Shown: positions 5,072 through 11,881 of the stretch, piece by piece | How the letters are laid out: the number at the start of each line of letters is the position of its first letter | Numbering within the stretch: the stretch's first letter is position 1 | DNA from: an uncultured Eubacteriales bacterium | GTDB taxonomy: Bacteria > Bacillota > Clostridia > Oscillospirales > Butyricicoccaceae | Direction of reading: 5' to 3' | DNA: 13,480 nucleotides | NCBI GenBank assembly: GCA_934630445.1 | Contig: CAKTWY010000055.1 | Span: forward strand, 1-13,480 | Position numbers and translations under genes: made by a program | Notes under the pieces: model-generated | What the model saw: the letters and a program-made list of their open reading frames with translations, nothing else | Told to the model about the DNA's origin: nothing | The model's database searches: none

Positions 5072-6124
5072 ATGTACGAGACATACAAAGAAGTGTTCCT
5101 GCAGAAAGAGACGCTCGCCAAAACATTTGACAGCATGATGGAAAATGCCGACGCGCTCAGGTCCTTTGTCAAAGCGTACGACCCTGGAGAGATTCTTTTC
5201 GTTGCGTGTGGGTCCAGCTACTGGCTTTCCCTTTCGGCGAGTCTGACGATGCAGCGCGAGACGGGTATACGCGCTTCGGCTGTCAAGAGCGGCGATATCG
5301 TTATGGACGAGGCGTGCTACCGGAAAGCGCTGCGGCGCCCGCTTGTGATCTGTCCGTCGCGCTCCGGGATGACGGCGGAAACGGTGATTGCCGCGACAAA
5401 ACTCAAAGAGTGGTACGGGGCGAAGGTGCTCGTCATCACCGAATATGAGCAATGCCCGGTGGCGGACCTGGGCGATTATGTCATCCGTCAGCCATGGGCG
5501 AACGAAGTGGCGATGATGCAGACGCGCTCGTTTTCATCCCTTTATATGTCCTGCGTGCTTTTAAGCGCGATTCTTTCCGGTAATCAAAGTCTGATCGGAG
5601 ACATGCACTGGTATATTGAGAACTATGACAGCCTTGCGCAGGATGTGGCCAGACGCGCCGAGCGCATTGGAAGCGAAGAATTCAGGGGCTACGAATACCT
5701 TGTATCGCTCGGCACAGGCTGCCAGTATGGCGTCGCGGTGGAGGGCGGTTATATTCAGCTGGAAATCGGGCGCTTCCGCGCCAGCTATTTTGCCACGCTT
5801 GAGTACCGCCACGGGCCGTTCCTGACCAATGATGAAAAGACACTTTTCGCCCTTTTCAGCACCGGCGTGCAGATCGAGCGGGAGAAAAAGGTCGTGTCCG
5901 AGCTGAAAGAGGGGAAGGGCCGCGTCATTGTCATCAGCGATAATGAACCGTTTGAGGAGGCTGACTGGAATTTCACCCTCGGCAGGAAGATCGCACCCGA
6001 GGTCGTCGCCCTTTACGGCGTGATGCTGATGCAGGGCCTTTCATATTACCAGGCGCTCCGGATCGGCGTGAATCCCGATCATGGCAGCGGCGCGGGGGAA
6101 GATCCCTTTATCGCCGAGGTGTGA
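5072..6124 (+). CDS. Tandem-SIS sugar isomerase/deaminase (GlmS/AgaS/FrlB-like)
   Basis: This is a 350-aa protein with two SIS domains (about 30-165 and 200-335) and no glutaminase domain. The sugar-phosphate site shows as CGSSY (46-50) and SRSGMTAET (96-104). EYRHGP (244-249) is the usual catalytic-side motif of this superfamily, and GVNPDHGSG lies near the C-terminus. Such proteins act on 6-phosphosugars carrying nitrogen at C1 or C2, for example as deaminases (AgaS) or deglycases (FrlB). The exact substrate is not evident. Two longer in-frame starts exist (4943, 5048). The ATG at 5072 has AAGGAG 8 nt upstream and leaves the repeat region outside the protein. It follows the GntR gene and is probably controlled by it. 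A paralogue lies at 8570-9607 with identical motif spacing. Confidence 0.9.
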   Translation: MYETYKEVFLQKETLAKTFDSMMENADALRSFVKAYDPGEILFVACGSSYWLSLSASLTMQRETGIRASAVKSGDIVMDEACYRKALRRPLVICPSRSGMTAETVIAATKLKEWYGAKVLVITEYEQCPVADLGDYVIRQPWANEVAMMQTRSFSSLYMSCVLLSAILSGNQSLIGDMHWYIENYDSLAQDVARRAERIGSEEFRGYEYLVSLGTGCQYGVAVEGGYIQLEIGRFRASYFATLEYRHGPFLTNDEKTLFALFSTGVQIEREKKVVSELKEGKGRVIVISDNEPFEEADWNFTLGRKIAPEVVALYGVMLMQGLSYYQALRIGVNPDHGSGAGEDPFIAEV

Positions 6125-6133
6125 TTTGCCGGC

Positions 6134-6172
6134 GCCCGTTCCGGCCGCAGCAGGTACGCGGCCGGAACGGGC
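6134..6172 (+). terminator. Very stable hairpin just after the SIS gene
   Basis: GCCCGTTCCGGCCGC (6134-6148) and its perfect reverse complement (6158-6172) form a 15-bp stem with a 9-nt loop, 9 nt past the stop. No T-run follows on either strand, so it may be a mRNA 3'-end stabiliser or a Rho-assisted stop rather than a classic terminator. Confidence 0.6.
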
Positions 6173-6180
6173 GGAAGGAT

Positions 6181-6214
6181 TCGCCGGGGAAGAGGTTCTT
6201 TTCTTCACCGGCGA
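6181..6214 (+). terminator. Second hairpin in tandem after the SIS gene
   Basis: TCGCCGG (6181-6187) pairs with CCGGCGA (6208-6214). After one G-A mismatch, GAAGA (6189-6193) pairs with TCTTC (6202-6206), leaving an 8-nt loop. It follows the first hairpin by 8 nt and likewise lacks a clear downstream T-run. Confidence 0.5.
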
Positions 6215-6465
6215 TGGGCAGCTTGGGCCGTTTCGAAAAATCTCAAAAAAAGCTTGTAAATATTTCGTACATATTATAATATAAATATAATAAGATTCGG
6301 CCTTAAATTGTATATTATCCAGTGAACGTCGTCGCACATTTCCAGATGAAACGATCCGTTTGACTTTTGCATGTTGAAAAGGCTAAATGATGTTTCTGAT
6401 TCCGGGCAATGATGCGGCGTGGTTTTTATTGCTTTTGTGTATCGATATACAATTGCAAAAATAAG
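6215..6465. other. AT-rich convergent intergenic region, no gene seen
   Basis: About 250 bases between the SIS gene and the terminator of the LacI gene have much lower GC than the surroundings. No open frame with a ribosome binding site was found on either strand. TTGTAA (6255-6260) with TAATAT 17 nt downstream looks like a promoter, but in such AT-rich DNA this is weak. TGTAT-CGAT-ATACA (6438-6451) is a partial palindrome. A small RNA or decayed DNA is possible; nothing is shown. Confidence 0.4.
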
Positions 6466-6508
6466 GGATAAAAATGAAAAACCGCCCCATACAGGCCTGG
6501 AGCGGTTT
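6466..6508 (-). terminator. Intrinsic terminator of the LacI-family gene
   Basis: On the minus strand AAACCGCTCC (6508-6499) pairs with GGGGCGGTTT (6488-6479) through a 10-nt loop. The stem runs into TTTTCATTTTTATC. It lies about 36 nt past the stop codon of the repressor gene. Confidence 0.85.
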
Positions 6509-6544
6509 GAAAACAGGAAGATGCGCATCGATACATGCGACGCA

Positions 6545-7549
6545 TCAGCCGGCAGGACCGCCAGTGGATGCGCGGGCAATCAGCTGTGTTTGAAAAAGAA
6601 TACGGCTGTCGGCGTCCGCGGCGCTTTCACCGTTCAGCTGCGCAAGGAGCATACGCAGCGCCTGCGCGCACATTTCAAGCGCCGGAATGTGAATGGTCGT
6701 CAGCGCCGGGCTTGTCATCTGAGAGATGGCAGTATTGTCGTATCCGCTCAGGAGGATATCGTCCGGAACGCGCACGCCGTGCTCGATCAGGCATTTGAGC
6801 ACGCCGGTGGCGATCATGTCCGCCTCGGCGATGATCGCATCCGGCAGCGCTTTGCCGGAGTTCAGCATGCGGGTGCAGCTTTCATATCCGCCGTCGTATC
6901 CATAGCAGTGCGGGTAAATGAGAGATTCGTCAAGTGTGAGCGCGCCACCGTCACAGTATGCGCGGATGGCGGCGAATTTCTGCCGGGAGGAGGCGTCGTC
7001 GTATGGGCCGATATAGCCGATGCGCCGTGCGCCGCGCGCTGTGAGATGGCGGCACAGCGCCTCCATCCCGGTGCGCAGATCCACCGAGACGGACTGGTGC
7101 ACAGGGGAGTCTGTGAGAGGGCCCATATACACGAGGGGGATACGGATGGTGCGGTCGGTAAAGAGCTTTCCCGCTTCGCCGGCGTCATAGCAGATCGCCC
7201 CATCGAGAAAGCCGGCGTTGAGCACGGTCGCGGTGCGCTCAAGCTCGGCGGGGGTATTTGTGCGCAGCATGACCGGTACAAGATCGTTGTTGGAGCACAG
7301 GCTCTGAAAAAAGCTGAACACGTCGCTGAAATAGGGGTTGTCGATCTCGGGAATGGTGATTGCAATCATGCCGCTGCGGCCGGTGCGCAGGCTCTTGGCC
7401 AGTTGGCTCGGCTGATAGTGAAGCGTTTCGATCGCTGCACGGATGCGCTCGCGCGTATCTGCGCGCATGTTCTGCGGCGTGCGCAGATATTTTGACACCG
7501 CAGAGGGGGAGACGCCTGCGAGCTTCGCAACGTCTTTTATAACGGCCAT
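6545..7549 (-). CDS. LacI-family transcriptional repressor
   Basis: This is a 334-aa repressor. The N-terminal helix-turn-helix reads MAVIKDVAKLAGVSPSAVSK, followed by the hinge helix region LHYQPSQLAKSLRTGRSG (about 44-61). The rest (about 62-325) is a periplasmic-binding-protein-like sensor domain, with NPYFSDVF, DGAICYDAGE, GARRIGYIGPYDD and the late DDILLSGYDNTAISQMTSP typical of the family. The start at 7549 has AAAGGAG 8 nt upstream. It is divergent from the amidohydrolase-to-permease operon with only 102 bp between, so it most likely represses that operon and itself. The inducer is probably the imported sugar or a phosphorylated intermediate. It has its own promoter and terminator. Confidence 0.95.
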   Translation of the reverse strand: MAVIKDVAKLAGVSPSAVSKYLRTPQNMRADTRERIRAAIETLHYQPSQLAKSLRTGRSGMIAITIPEIDNPYFSDVFSFFQSLCSNNDLVPVMLRTNTPAELERTATVLNAGFLDGAICYDAGEAGKLFTDRTIRIPLVYMGPLTDSPVHQSVSVDLRTGMEALCRHLTARGARRIGYIGPYDDASSRQKFAAIRAYCDGGALTLDESLIYPHCYGYDGGYESCTRMLNSGKALPDAIIAEADMIATGVLKCLIEHGVRVPDDILLSGYDNTAISQMTSPALTTIHIPALEMCAQALRMLLAQLNGESAADADSRILFQTQLIARASTGGPAG

Positions 7550-7577
7550 GGCGCATGCTCCTTTCCAGTCAAACTGC

Positions 7578-7586
7578 TGTTACTAT
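7578..7586 (+). promoter_or_regulatory. Possible extended -10 promoter of the catabolic operon
   Basis: TGT followed by TACTAT (7581-7586) forms an extended -10 element on the plus strand, about 65 nt before the amidohydrolase start. The -35 position (CTCCTT) is poor, which would fit a weak or activator-dependent promoter. It overlaps the -10 of the opposite LacI promoter, so the two may compete. Confidence 0.35.
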
Positions 7587-7613
7587 TCTGCCGAATAAAA
7601 TGCCGAAATGCAA
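7585..7613 (-). promoter_or_regulatory. Sigma-A promoter of the LacI-family gene
   Basis: On the minus strand TTGCAT (7613-7608), a 17-nt spacer and CAGAAT (7590-7585) form a good promoter, about 35 nt upstream of the repressor start. Confidence 0.7.
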
Positions 7614-7621
7614 GTGCTTTT
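7589..7621. promoter_or_regulatory. Candidate regulator sites between the divergent genes
   Basis: TGCCGAA occurs twice, 12 bp apart (7589-7595 and 7601-7607), inside the LacI promoter spacer. Beside it AAATGCA-AG-TGCTTTT (7606-7621) is a near-palindrome (6 of 7 per arm), the size expected for a LacI-family operator, and it covers the -35 box of the repressor gene. The centre is AG rather than the usual CG, so the assignment is tentative. Confidence 0.4.
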
Positions 7622-7651
7622 TCGGGCCATCAGCAAAAAGGAGGAACTGAT

Positions 7652-8524
7652 ATGATTTACGACGGCCATATTCACATGTTGCCCAGGCCCGGCGTGTCCG
7701 TGCAGGAGAACCGCGAGGAACTCCGTCATGCACTGGAGCAGGCCGGGATCGGGGGCGGCGTGCTTCTCTCGCTCGATCCGATGTCGGACGGCGCGACGTT
7801 TACCGCGGCCGAGCGCATTGAGAAGGTCCGCGCGCTTGCCGCCGCGATGCCGGAGCTGTATGTGTTTTACTGGATCCATCCGACGGATGAGGATGCGGCT
7901 GAACAGGTTGATACGGCGCTGAAACTGGGCGTGGACGGCTTCAAGGTGATCTGTTCGGATTTTTACCCCTCCGATCCGCGCGCCATGGCCGTGTATCGGA
8001 AGATCGCGGCAGCAAAAAAACCGATCCTGTTCCATTCGGGCATCTGCTGGGATGGGAAAGACTCGGCAAAGTATAACCGTCCGGGTGAGTTTGAGTGTCT
8101 GATCGATGTGCCGAACCTGCGCTTCTGTCTGGCGCATGTCGCATGGCCGTGGTGTGACGAGCTGATCGCAGTGTACGGCAAGTTCAACAACGCCTTCTGC
8201 TACCGGCCGGATCTTTCATGCGAGATGTTTATCGATATCACGCCCGGCACGCCGCCCCTGTGGCGGGAAGAGGTGTTCAAAAAACTCTTTCTCGGCGGCT
8301 ATGACGTGATGCACAATGTCATCTTCGGCAGCGACTGCGGTACAAACGGCTACAATGTCGCATGGGTCAGGGAATGGCTCGCGCGCGACGCGGGCATTTT
8401 TGAAAAATTCGGCCTCGACCGGGAAGAGGGCTTCCTTTCCCATATTTATGGGGAGAATCTGCTGCGCTTTATCGGCGTGCGCGAGGAAACGTTTGATAAA
8501 AAGATTCCGATGGTAGCGGTCTGA
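7652..8524 (+). CDS. Amidohydrolase-family (amidohydrolase 2, TIM-barrel) metal hydrolase
   Basis: This is a 290-aa protein. Metal-site residues in family order are H6 and H8 (DGHIHM), K98 in GFKVICSDF, H128 in ILFHSG, H162 in LAHVAWPW and D228 in FGSDCGTN. This matches the amidohydrolase 2 family (ACMSD and sugar-lactonase relatives) rather than NagA-type deacetylases. The reaction is a hydrolysis or decarboxylation of a small molecule in the cytoplasm; the substrate cannot be told. AAGGAGG lies 7 nt upstream of the ATG. It is the first gene of the operon with a SIS protein, a sugar kinase, GatZ and ABC permeases. I infer an opening or tailoring step on the imported sugar, such as lactone hydrolysis or removal of a substituent. 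Confidence 0.85.
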   Translation: MIYDGHIHMLPRPGVSVQENREELRHALEQAGIGGGVLLSLDPMSDGATFTAAERIEKVRALAAAMPELYVFYWIHPTDEDAAEQVDTALKLGVDGFKVICSDFYPSDPRAMAVYRKIAAAKKPILFHSGICWDGKDSAKYNRPGEFECLIDVPNLRFCLAHVAWPWCDELIAVYGKFNNAFCYRPDLSCEMFIDITPGTPPLWREEVFKKLFLGGYDVMHNVIFGSDCGTNGYNVAWVREWLARDAGIFEKFGLDREEGFLSHIYGENLLRFIGVREETFDKKIPMVAV

Positions 8525-8569
8525 TCCGCAGCCGTTTGAATAGAGAAATCAATTTTGGAGGAAAAGCAA

Positions 8570-9607
8570 ATGAGCACAACGTATGAGGAAATTTTGATGG
8601 AACAGGCATCTCTTCGCGCCAGTGCGCAGTATATCGCCGAAAAGGCGAAGGATTTCTGCGCGCTGCTGGAAGAGCCGGGCCTTAAGAGGCTGATATTTGT
8701 CGGCTGCGGCTCGAGCTATATGCTCGCTTCCGGCGCTGCGGCGACTGCCGGCATGCACCTTGACCTTCCTGCGGCGGCAGTCGCGGGAGGAGACCTGATG
8801 CTCCATCTGCCGCGCTACCAGGCCATGATGGAGGGGAGCCTTGTCATCGCGCTTTCGCGCTCGGGCTCCACGAGCGAGGTCGTGCGCTCGCTTGAGGCGG
8901 CGAGAGCGGCAGGTGTGTCGTTCAAGCTCGCGGCAATCAGCTGCGTCGACGATTCGCCGCTGTCGAAGATGGCGGATCTGGCGCTGGATATGCCATGGGC
9001 GTTCGACAGGAGCGTGTGCCAGACGAGGACCGTCTCCTGCCTGTATCTGGCGGCGCTTCTTCTCATCGCGCGCGCGGCAAAGGACGAAGCGCTCGAGCGT
9101 TCGGCCCTCGACGCGGTGGAAGGGCTTGAGGATTTCCGCCTGCGCGTGGAGCCGCAGATCCGGGAAGTGGCGGCAAAAGCATGGACCAACGGCTGCGTAC
9201 TCGGCGATGCGGAGCTTGCCGGTGCAGCGGACGAGGCGGCCCTTACGTTTAAAGAGATCTGCCAGCTGCCGTCGAATTACTATCATCTGCTCGATGTGCG
9301 CCACGGGCCGATCGTGGTGCTCAATCAGACGAGCGCTGTTATTGCGGCCATGAGCGATGAGAACGACCCCTATGAGCGGGCGCTGATTGAAGACGTGAAA
9401 GCGCACGGCTGCCATGTGATCGTCTGCTCGGACGAGGATGCGCACATCGACGGCGTTGTGAACGTTACCTTCGGCAGGAAGCTGACGCAGGCCGCGCGCG
9501 GTCTGCCGCTCCTGCTGACAGCGCAGCTTCTGACGGTCCACAAGGCTGAGGCCATCGGCGTCGATCCTGACAAACCGGGTACGCTGGATGCATGGATCAA
9601 GCTTTGA
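8570..9607 (+). CDS. Tandem-SIS sugar isomerase/deaminase, second copy (AgaS/FrlB-like)
   Basis: This is a 345-aa double-SIS protein without a glutaminase domain. CGSSY (46-50) and SRSGSTSEV (96-104) stand at the same residue numbers as in the 5072-6124 protein, and PWA...QTR...LYL is shared around 142-160. VRHGP (243-247) replaces the EYRHGP of the first copy, with an aspartate before it. The C-terminus GVDPDKPGTLDAWIKL is typical of the AgaS/GlmS-like group. Expected chemistry is removal or exchange of nitrogen on a 6-phosphosugar, giving a ketose or aldose phosphate. The ATG at 8570 has GGAGG 8 nt upstream. It lies 45 nt after the amidohydrolase gene and 32 nt before the kinase. Next to GatZ an AgaS-like role (to tagatose 6-phosphate) is plausible; next to a PfkB kinase an FrlB-like deglycase is the alternative. 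Confidence 0.9.
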   Translation: MSTTYEEILMEQASLRASAQYIAEKAKDFCALLEEPGLKRLIFVGCGSSYMLASGAAATAGMHLDLPAAAVAGGDLMLHLPRYQAMMEGSLVIALSRSGSTSEVVRSLEAARAAGVSFKLAAISCVDDSPLSKMADLALDMPWAFDRSVCQTRTVSCLYLAALLLIARAAKDEALERSALDAVEGLEDFRLRVEPQIREVAAKAWTNGCVLGDAELAGAADEAALTFKEICQLPSNYYHLLDVRHGPIVVLNQTSAVIAAMSDENDPYERALIEDVKAHGCHVIVCSDEDAHIDGVVNVTFGRKLTQAARGLPLLLTAQLLTVHKAEAIGVDPDKPGTLDAWIKL

Positions 9608-9639
9608 CAGCACGATATGGAAGGGAAGGGCAAGTTCCG

Positions 9640-10572
9640 ATGAAACGATATGACTGCACATTTGTCGGGGATATCAACCCCGATATTGTGATGATGGCGC
9701 AGCAGCTGCCGGTCCTTGGGCGGGAACTGATGTGCGACGATTTTTATATTACGCTCGGCGGTTCAACCGGCATTTGCGCCGGCGTGTTTGGCAATCTCGG
9801 TGCAAAGGCCGCGTTTTACGGTCGGCTGGGGGATGATTTCCTCGGCAAATTTACGGTGGAAACCATCGCCGGGTGCGGCGTCGATACATCGCATATCCGC
9901 GTTGACCATGGCTGCACGACGTCCGTCACCGTCTCGTGCACGCTGCCGACGGACCGCGCGCTCATGAGCTATGACGGAAGCCACAAGCGCCTTGCGCCGG
10001 AGGATGTGCCGTTTTCTCTCATCGACGAAACGCGTCATATCCACGTCGGCTCCTTCTTCCTTCAAAAGGATTTGATGCCGATGTATCTGGAGCTTTTCCG
10101 TCAGGCGCATCAGCGGGGCGTGACGACTTCGCTCGACGCCGGATGGGACCCGACGGAGAATTGGGATTACGGCATACGTGAGCTTTTGCGATACGTCGAT
10201 GTCTTTTTCCCGAATGAATCGGAGGCGTATGCGATTACGAAAAAGGATTCGCCCCTGGCGGCCGCGCGCGAGCTTGCACAATACTGCCGCGTCGCAGTCG
10301 TGAAGTGCGGGCGCGACGGGTCCGTCCTCGTCACGGAGGGGAAGGAGCTGAGCTGCCCGATCTACGACGCGTTCAAGCCGCTGGACTTTACCGGCGCGGG
10401 GGATTCATACAACGCGGGCTTTTTGTACGCGATGCTTCAGGGGAAGGACTTAGCAGCATCCATGCGTTACGGCAGCGCCAGCGCAGGGCTGCGCATTTCC
10501 CTGAACCGCCGCGAGAAGCCCTTTGCAACCGGAGAGGAGGTGGAACGCGTTGTCAGCGACTATCGTGCGTGA
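9640..10572 (+). CDS. PfkB-family carbohydrate kinase
   Basis: This is a 310-aa kinase. The N-terminal substrate region has LGGSTGICAGVFGNLG (39-54) followed by GRLGDDFLGKF. FFPNESEA (189-196) and the ATP/anion-hole signature DFTGAGDSYNAGF (249-261, catalytic D255) identify PfkB. The first PROSITE-type motif lacks its usual asparagine (GGSTGICA), as in a subgroup of sugar kinases with unknown substrates. The start at 9640 gives the expected N-terminus; its ribosome binding site is weak (AAGGG about 10 nt upstream), and an in-frame ATG at 9592 would overlap the SIS gene. In this context it may make tagatose 1,6-bisphosphate from tagatose 6-phosphate, or 6-phosphorylate an imported ketosamine as FrlD does. 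Its last 23 bases overlap the next gene. Confidence 0.92.
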   Translation: MKRYDCTFVGDINPDIVMMAQQLPVLGRELMCDDFYITLGGSTGICAGVFGNLGAKAAFYGRLGDDFLGKFTVETIAGCGVDTSHIRVDHGCTTSVTVSCTLPTDRALMSYDGSHKRLAPEDVPFSLIDETRHIHVGSFFLQKDLMPMYLELFRQAHQRGVTTSLDAGWDPTENWDYGIRELLRYVDVFFPNESEAYAITKKDSPLAAARELAQYCRVAVVKCGRDGSVLVTEGKELSCPIYDAFKPLDFTGAGDSYNAGFLYAMLQGKDLAASMRYGSASAGLRISLNRREKPFATGEEVERVVSDYRA

Positions 10573-11863
10573 GGCGGCGCAAAACCCGCTGTATCACGAG
10601 CTGTTCCCGGGCGGGAAGCGCGCCGCGCAGGCCATCGTTTCAATCTGCTCGGCCAACAGTTATGTGCTGCGCGCCGCGCTTGAGCGCGCGGCGCGCGCCG
10701 GGCGGCCGGCGCTCATTGAAGCGACGGCGAATCAGGTCGATCAGAACGGCGGCTACACCGGTATGACGCCGCAGGATTTCGTCCGCTTTGTAGAAGAGAT
10801 CGCCGAGCAGATGCATTTCCCGAAAGACAGGCTTGTGCTCGGCGGCGACCATTTAGGGCCCCTTGTCTGGCGCTCGGAGGAGGAGCGCACCGCCATGGAT
10901 AAGGCGGAGACGCTTGTGCGTGCGTATGTCGGGGCGGGTTTTACAAAAATCCACCTCGACACGAGCATGCGCCTGAAGGATGACGACCCGGAGCGGCCGT
11001 TTCCGCCCGAGGTGGCGGCGCGGCGCACCACGCGCCTGCTTGCGGCGTGCGAAGCTGCCTGGCAGGAGAGGCGCGCCAGGGTGCCCTCGGCGCCCGCGCC
11101 GGTTTATGTCACTGGAAGCGAGGTGCCCGTGCCGGGCGGCACGGTCTCGGACGAGGCGCTCAGCGTGACCTCGGTAGCGGATTTTGAGAATGTTGTTCGC
11201 ATCTTCTCGCAGTCGTTCCGGGATGCGGGCCTTGATGATGCGCTCAGCCGCGTGGTAGCGGTGGTGGTGCAGCCGGGGGTCGAGTTCGGCAACGCCGATG
11301 TGCACGGGTACGATGCGTGCGCGGCGCGGGCGCTGATGGAGGCGCTCGCTCACCATCCGGGCCTTGTTTTTGAAGGGCATTCGACCGATTATCAGACGCG
11401 GAACGCGCTGCATGACATGGCGCGCGACGGCGTCGTGATCCAAAAGGTCGGCCCGGCGCTGACGTTTGCCCTGCGGGAAGGGCTTTACGCGCTGTCAAAG
11501 ATCGAGGAGCTCCTCGCCGAGGATGGGGAGGAAACTTCGCAGTTTCTCCACACGCTCGAGCAGGCCATGCTGGAGGAACCGAAATACTGGCAGGCGTACT
11601 ATCATGGCACGCCGAAAGCGCAGGCCAGGGAGCGCATTTTCGGTCAGTCCGACCGGTGCAGATATTACTTGAGTGATGCGCGCGTGCGCCGGGCGATGGA
11701 CGTGCTTATCCAAAATCTGGAGAGAAAGGAGATTCCATACCCGCTTTTAAGCCAGTTTTTACCCCTTCAGTATGAAAAAATTCGTGCCGGGCAGCTCGCG
11801 AACCGGCCGGAAGCACTTCTGATCGACAAGGTCGGATGTGTGATCGACAGTTACATATTCTGA
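10550..11863 (+). CDS. gatZ: GatZ/KbaZ-type tagatose-bisphosphate aldolase non-catalytic subunit
   Basis: This is a 437-aa protein with the conserved blocks of the GatZ/KbaZ family: CSANSYVL (33-40), IEATANQVDQNGGYTGMTP (56-74), LGGDHLGPLVW (97-107), TKIHLDTSM, VYVTGSEVPVPGG, VVVQPGVEFG, FEGHSTDYQTRNALHD and KVGPALTFALREGLYAL. Known members stabilise the class II aldolase GatY/KbaY, which cleaves tagatose 1,6-bisphosphate; some were once annotated as kinases. No GatY/KbaY gene is in the window. The likely start is TTG at 10550, 9 nt after AGGAGG. Both lie inside the end of the kinase gene, so the two are translationally coupled. Length matches the family (about 420-430 aa). A permease gene follows after 18 nt. 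Confidence 0.9.
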   Translation: MSATIVREAAQNPLYHELFPGGKRAAQAIVSICSANSYVLRAALERAARAGRPALIEATANQVDQNGGYTGMTPQDFVRFVEEIAEQMHFPKDRLVLGGDHLGPLVWRSEEERTAMDKAETLVRAYVGAGFTKIHLDTSMRLKDDDPERPFPPEVAARRTTRLLAACEAAWQERRARVPSAPAPVYVTGSEVPVPGGTVSDEALSVTSVADFENVVRIFSQSFRDAGLDDALSRVVAVVVQPGVEFGNADVHGYDACAARALMEALAHHPGLVFEGHSTDYQTRNALHDMARDGVVIQKVGPALTFALREGLYALSKIEELLAEDGEETSQFLHTLEQAMLEEPKYWQAYYHGTPKAQARERIFGQSDRCRYYLSDARVRRAMDVLIQNLERKEIPYPLLSQFLPLQYEKIRAGQLANRPEALLIDKVGCVIDSYIF

Positions 11864-11881
11864 AGTACGAGGTGAATAGGA

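Noticed and set aside
6250..6300. Plus-strand promoter for an unknown RNA (TTGTAA, 17 nt, TAATAT)
   Set aside because: The stretch is extremely AT-rich, so such boxes arise by chance, and nothing downstream looks like a gene.
6419..7495. Plus-strand open frame of about 358 codons opposite the LacI gene
   Set aside because: It begins in an AT-rich non-coding spacer, crosses the LacI terminator and is antisense to a clear LacI-family protein. No family features are seen.
7652..8524. NagA-type N-acetyl amino-sugar deacetylase
   Set aside because: The length and metal motifs (HIH, FHSG, LAHVAWPW, GSD) match the amidohydrolase 2 family, not NagA, which is longer and has different motifs.
8549..9661. 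Minus-strand open frame of 370 codons opposite the second SIS gene
   Set aside because: It is antisense to a complete SIS protein with all motifs, and its composition (many Arg, His) is typical of a shadow frame.
8570..10572. Firm assignment of the SIS and kinase genes as frlB and frlD (fructoselysine pathway)
   Set aside because: The gene types and ABC import fit, but the presence of GatZ and an amidohydrolase, and similarity to AgaS-type proteins, point equally to another amino sugar. Sequence alone does not decide.
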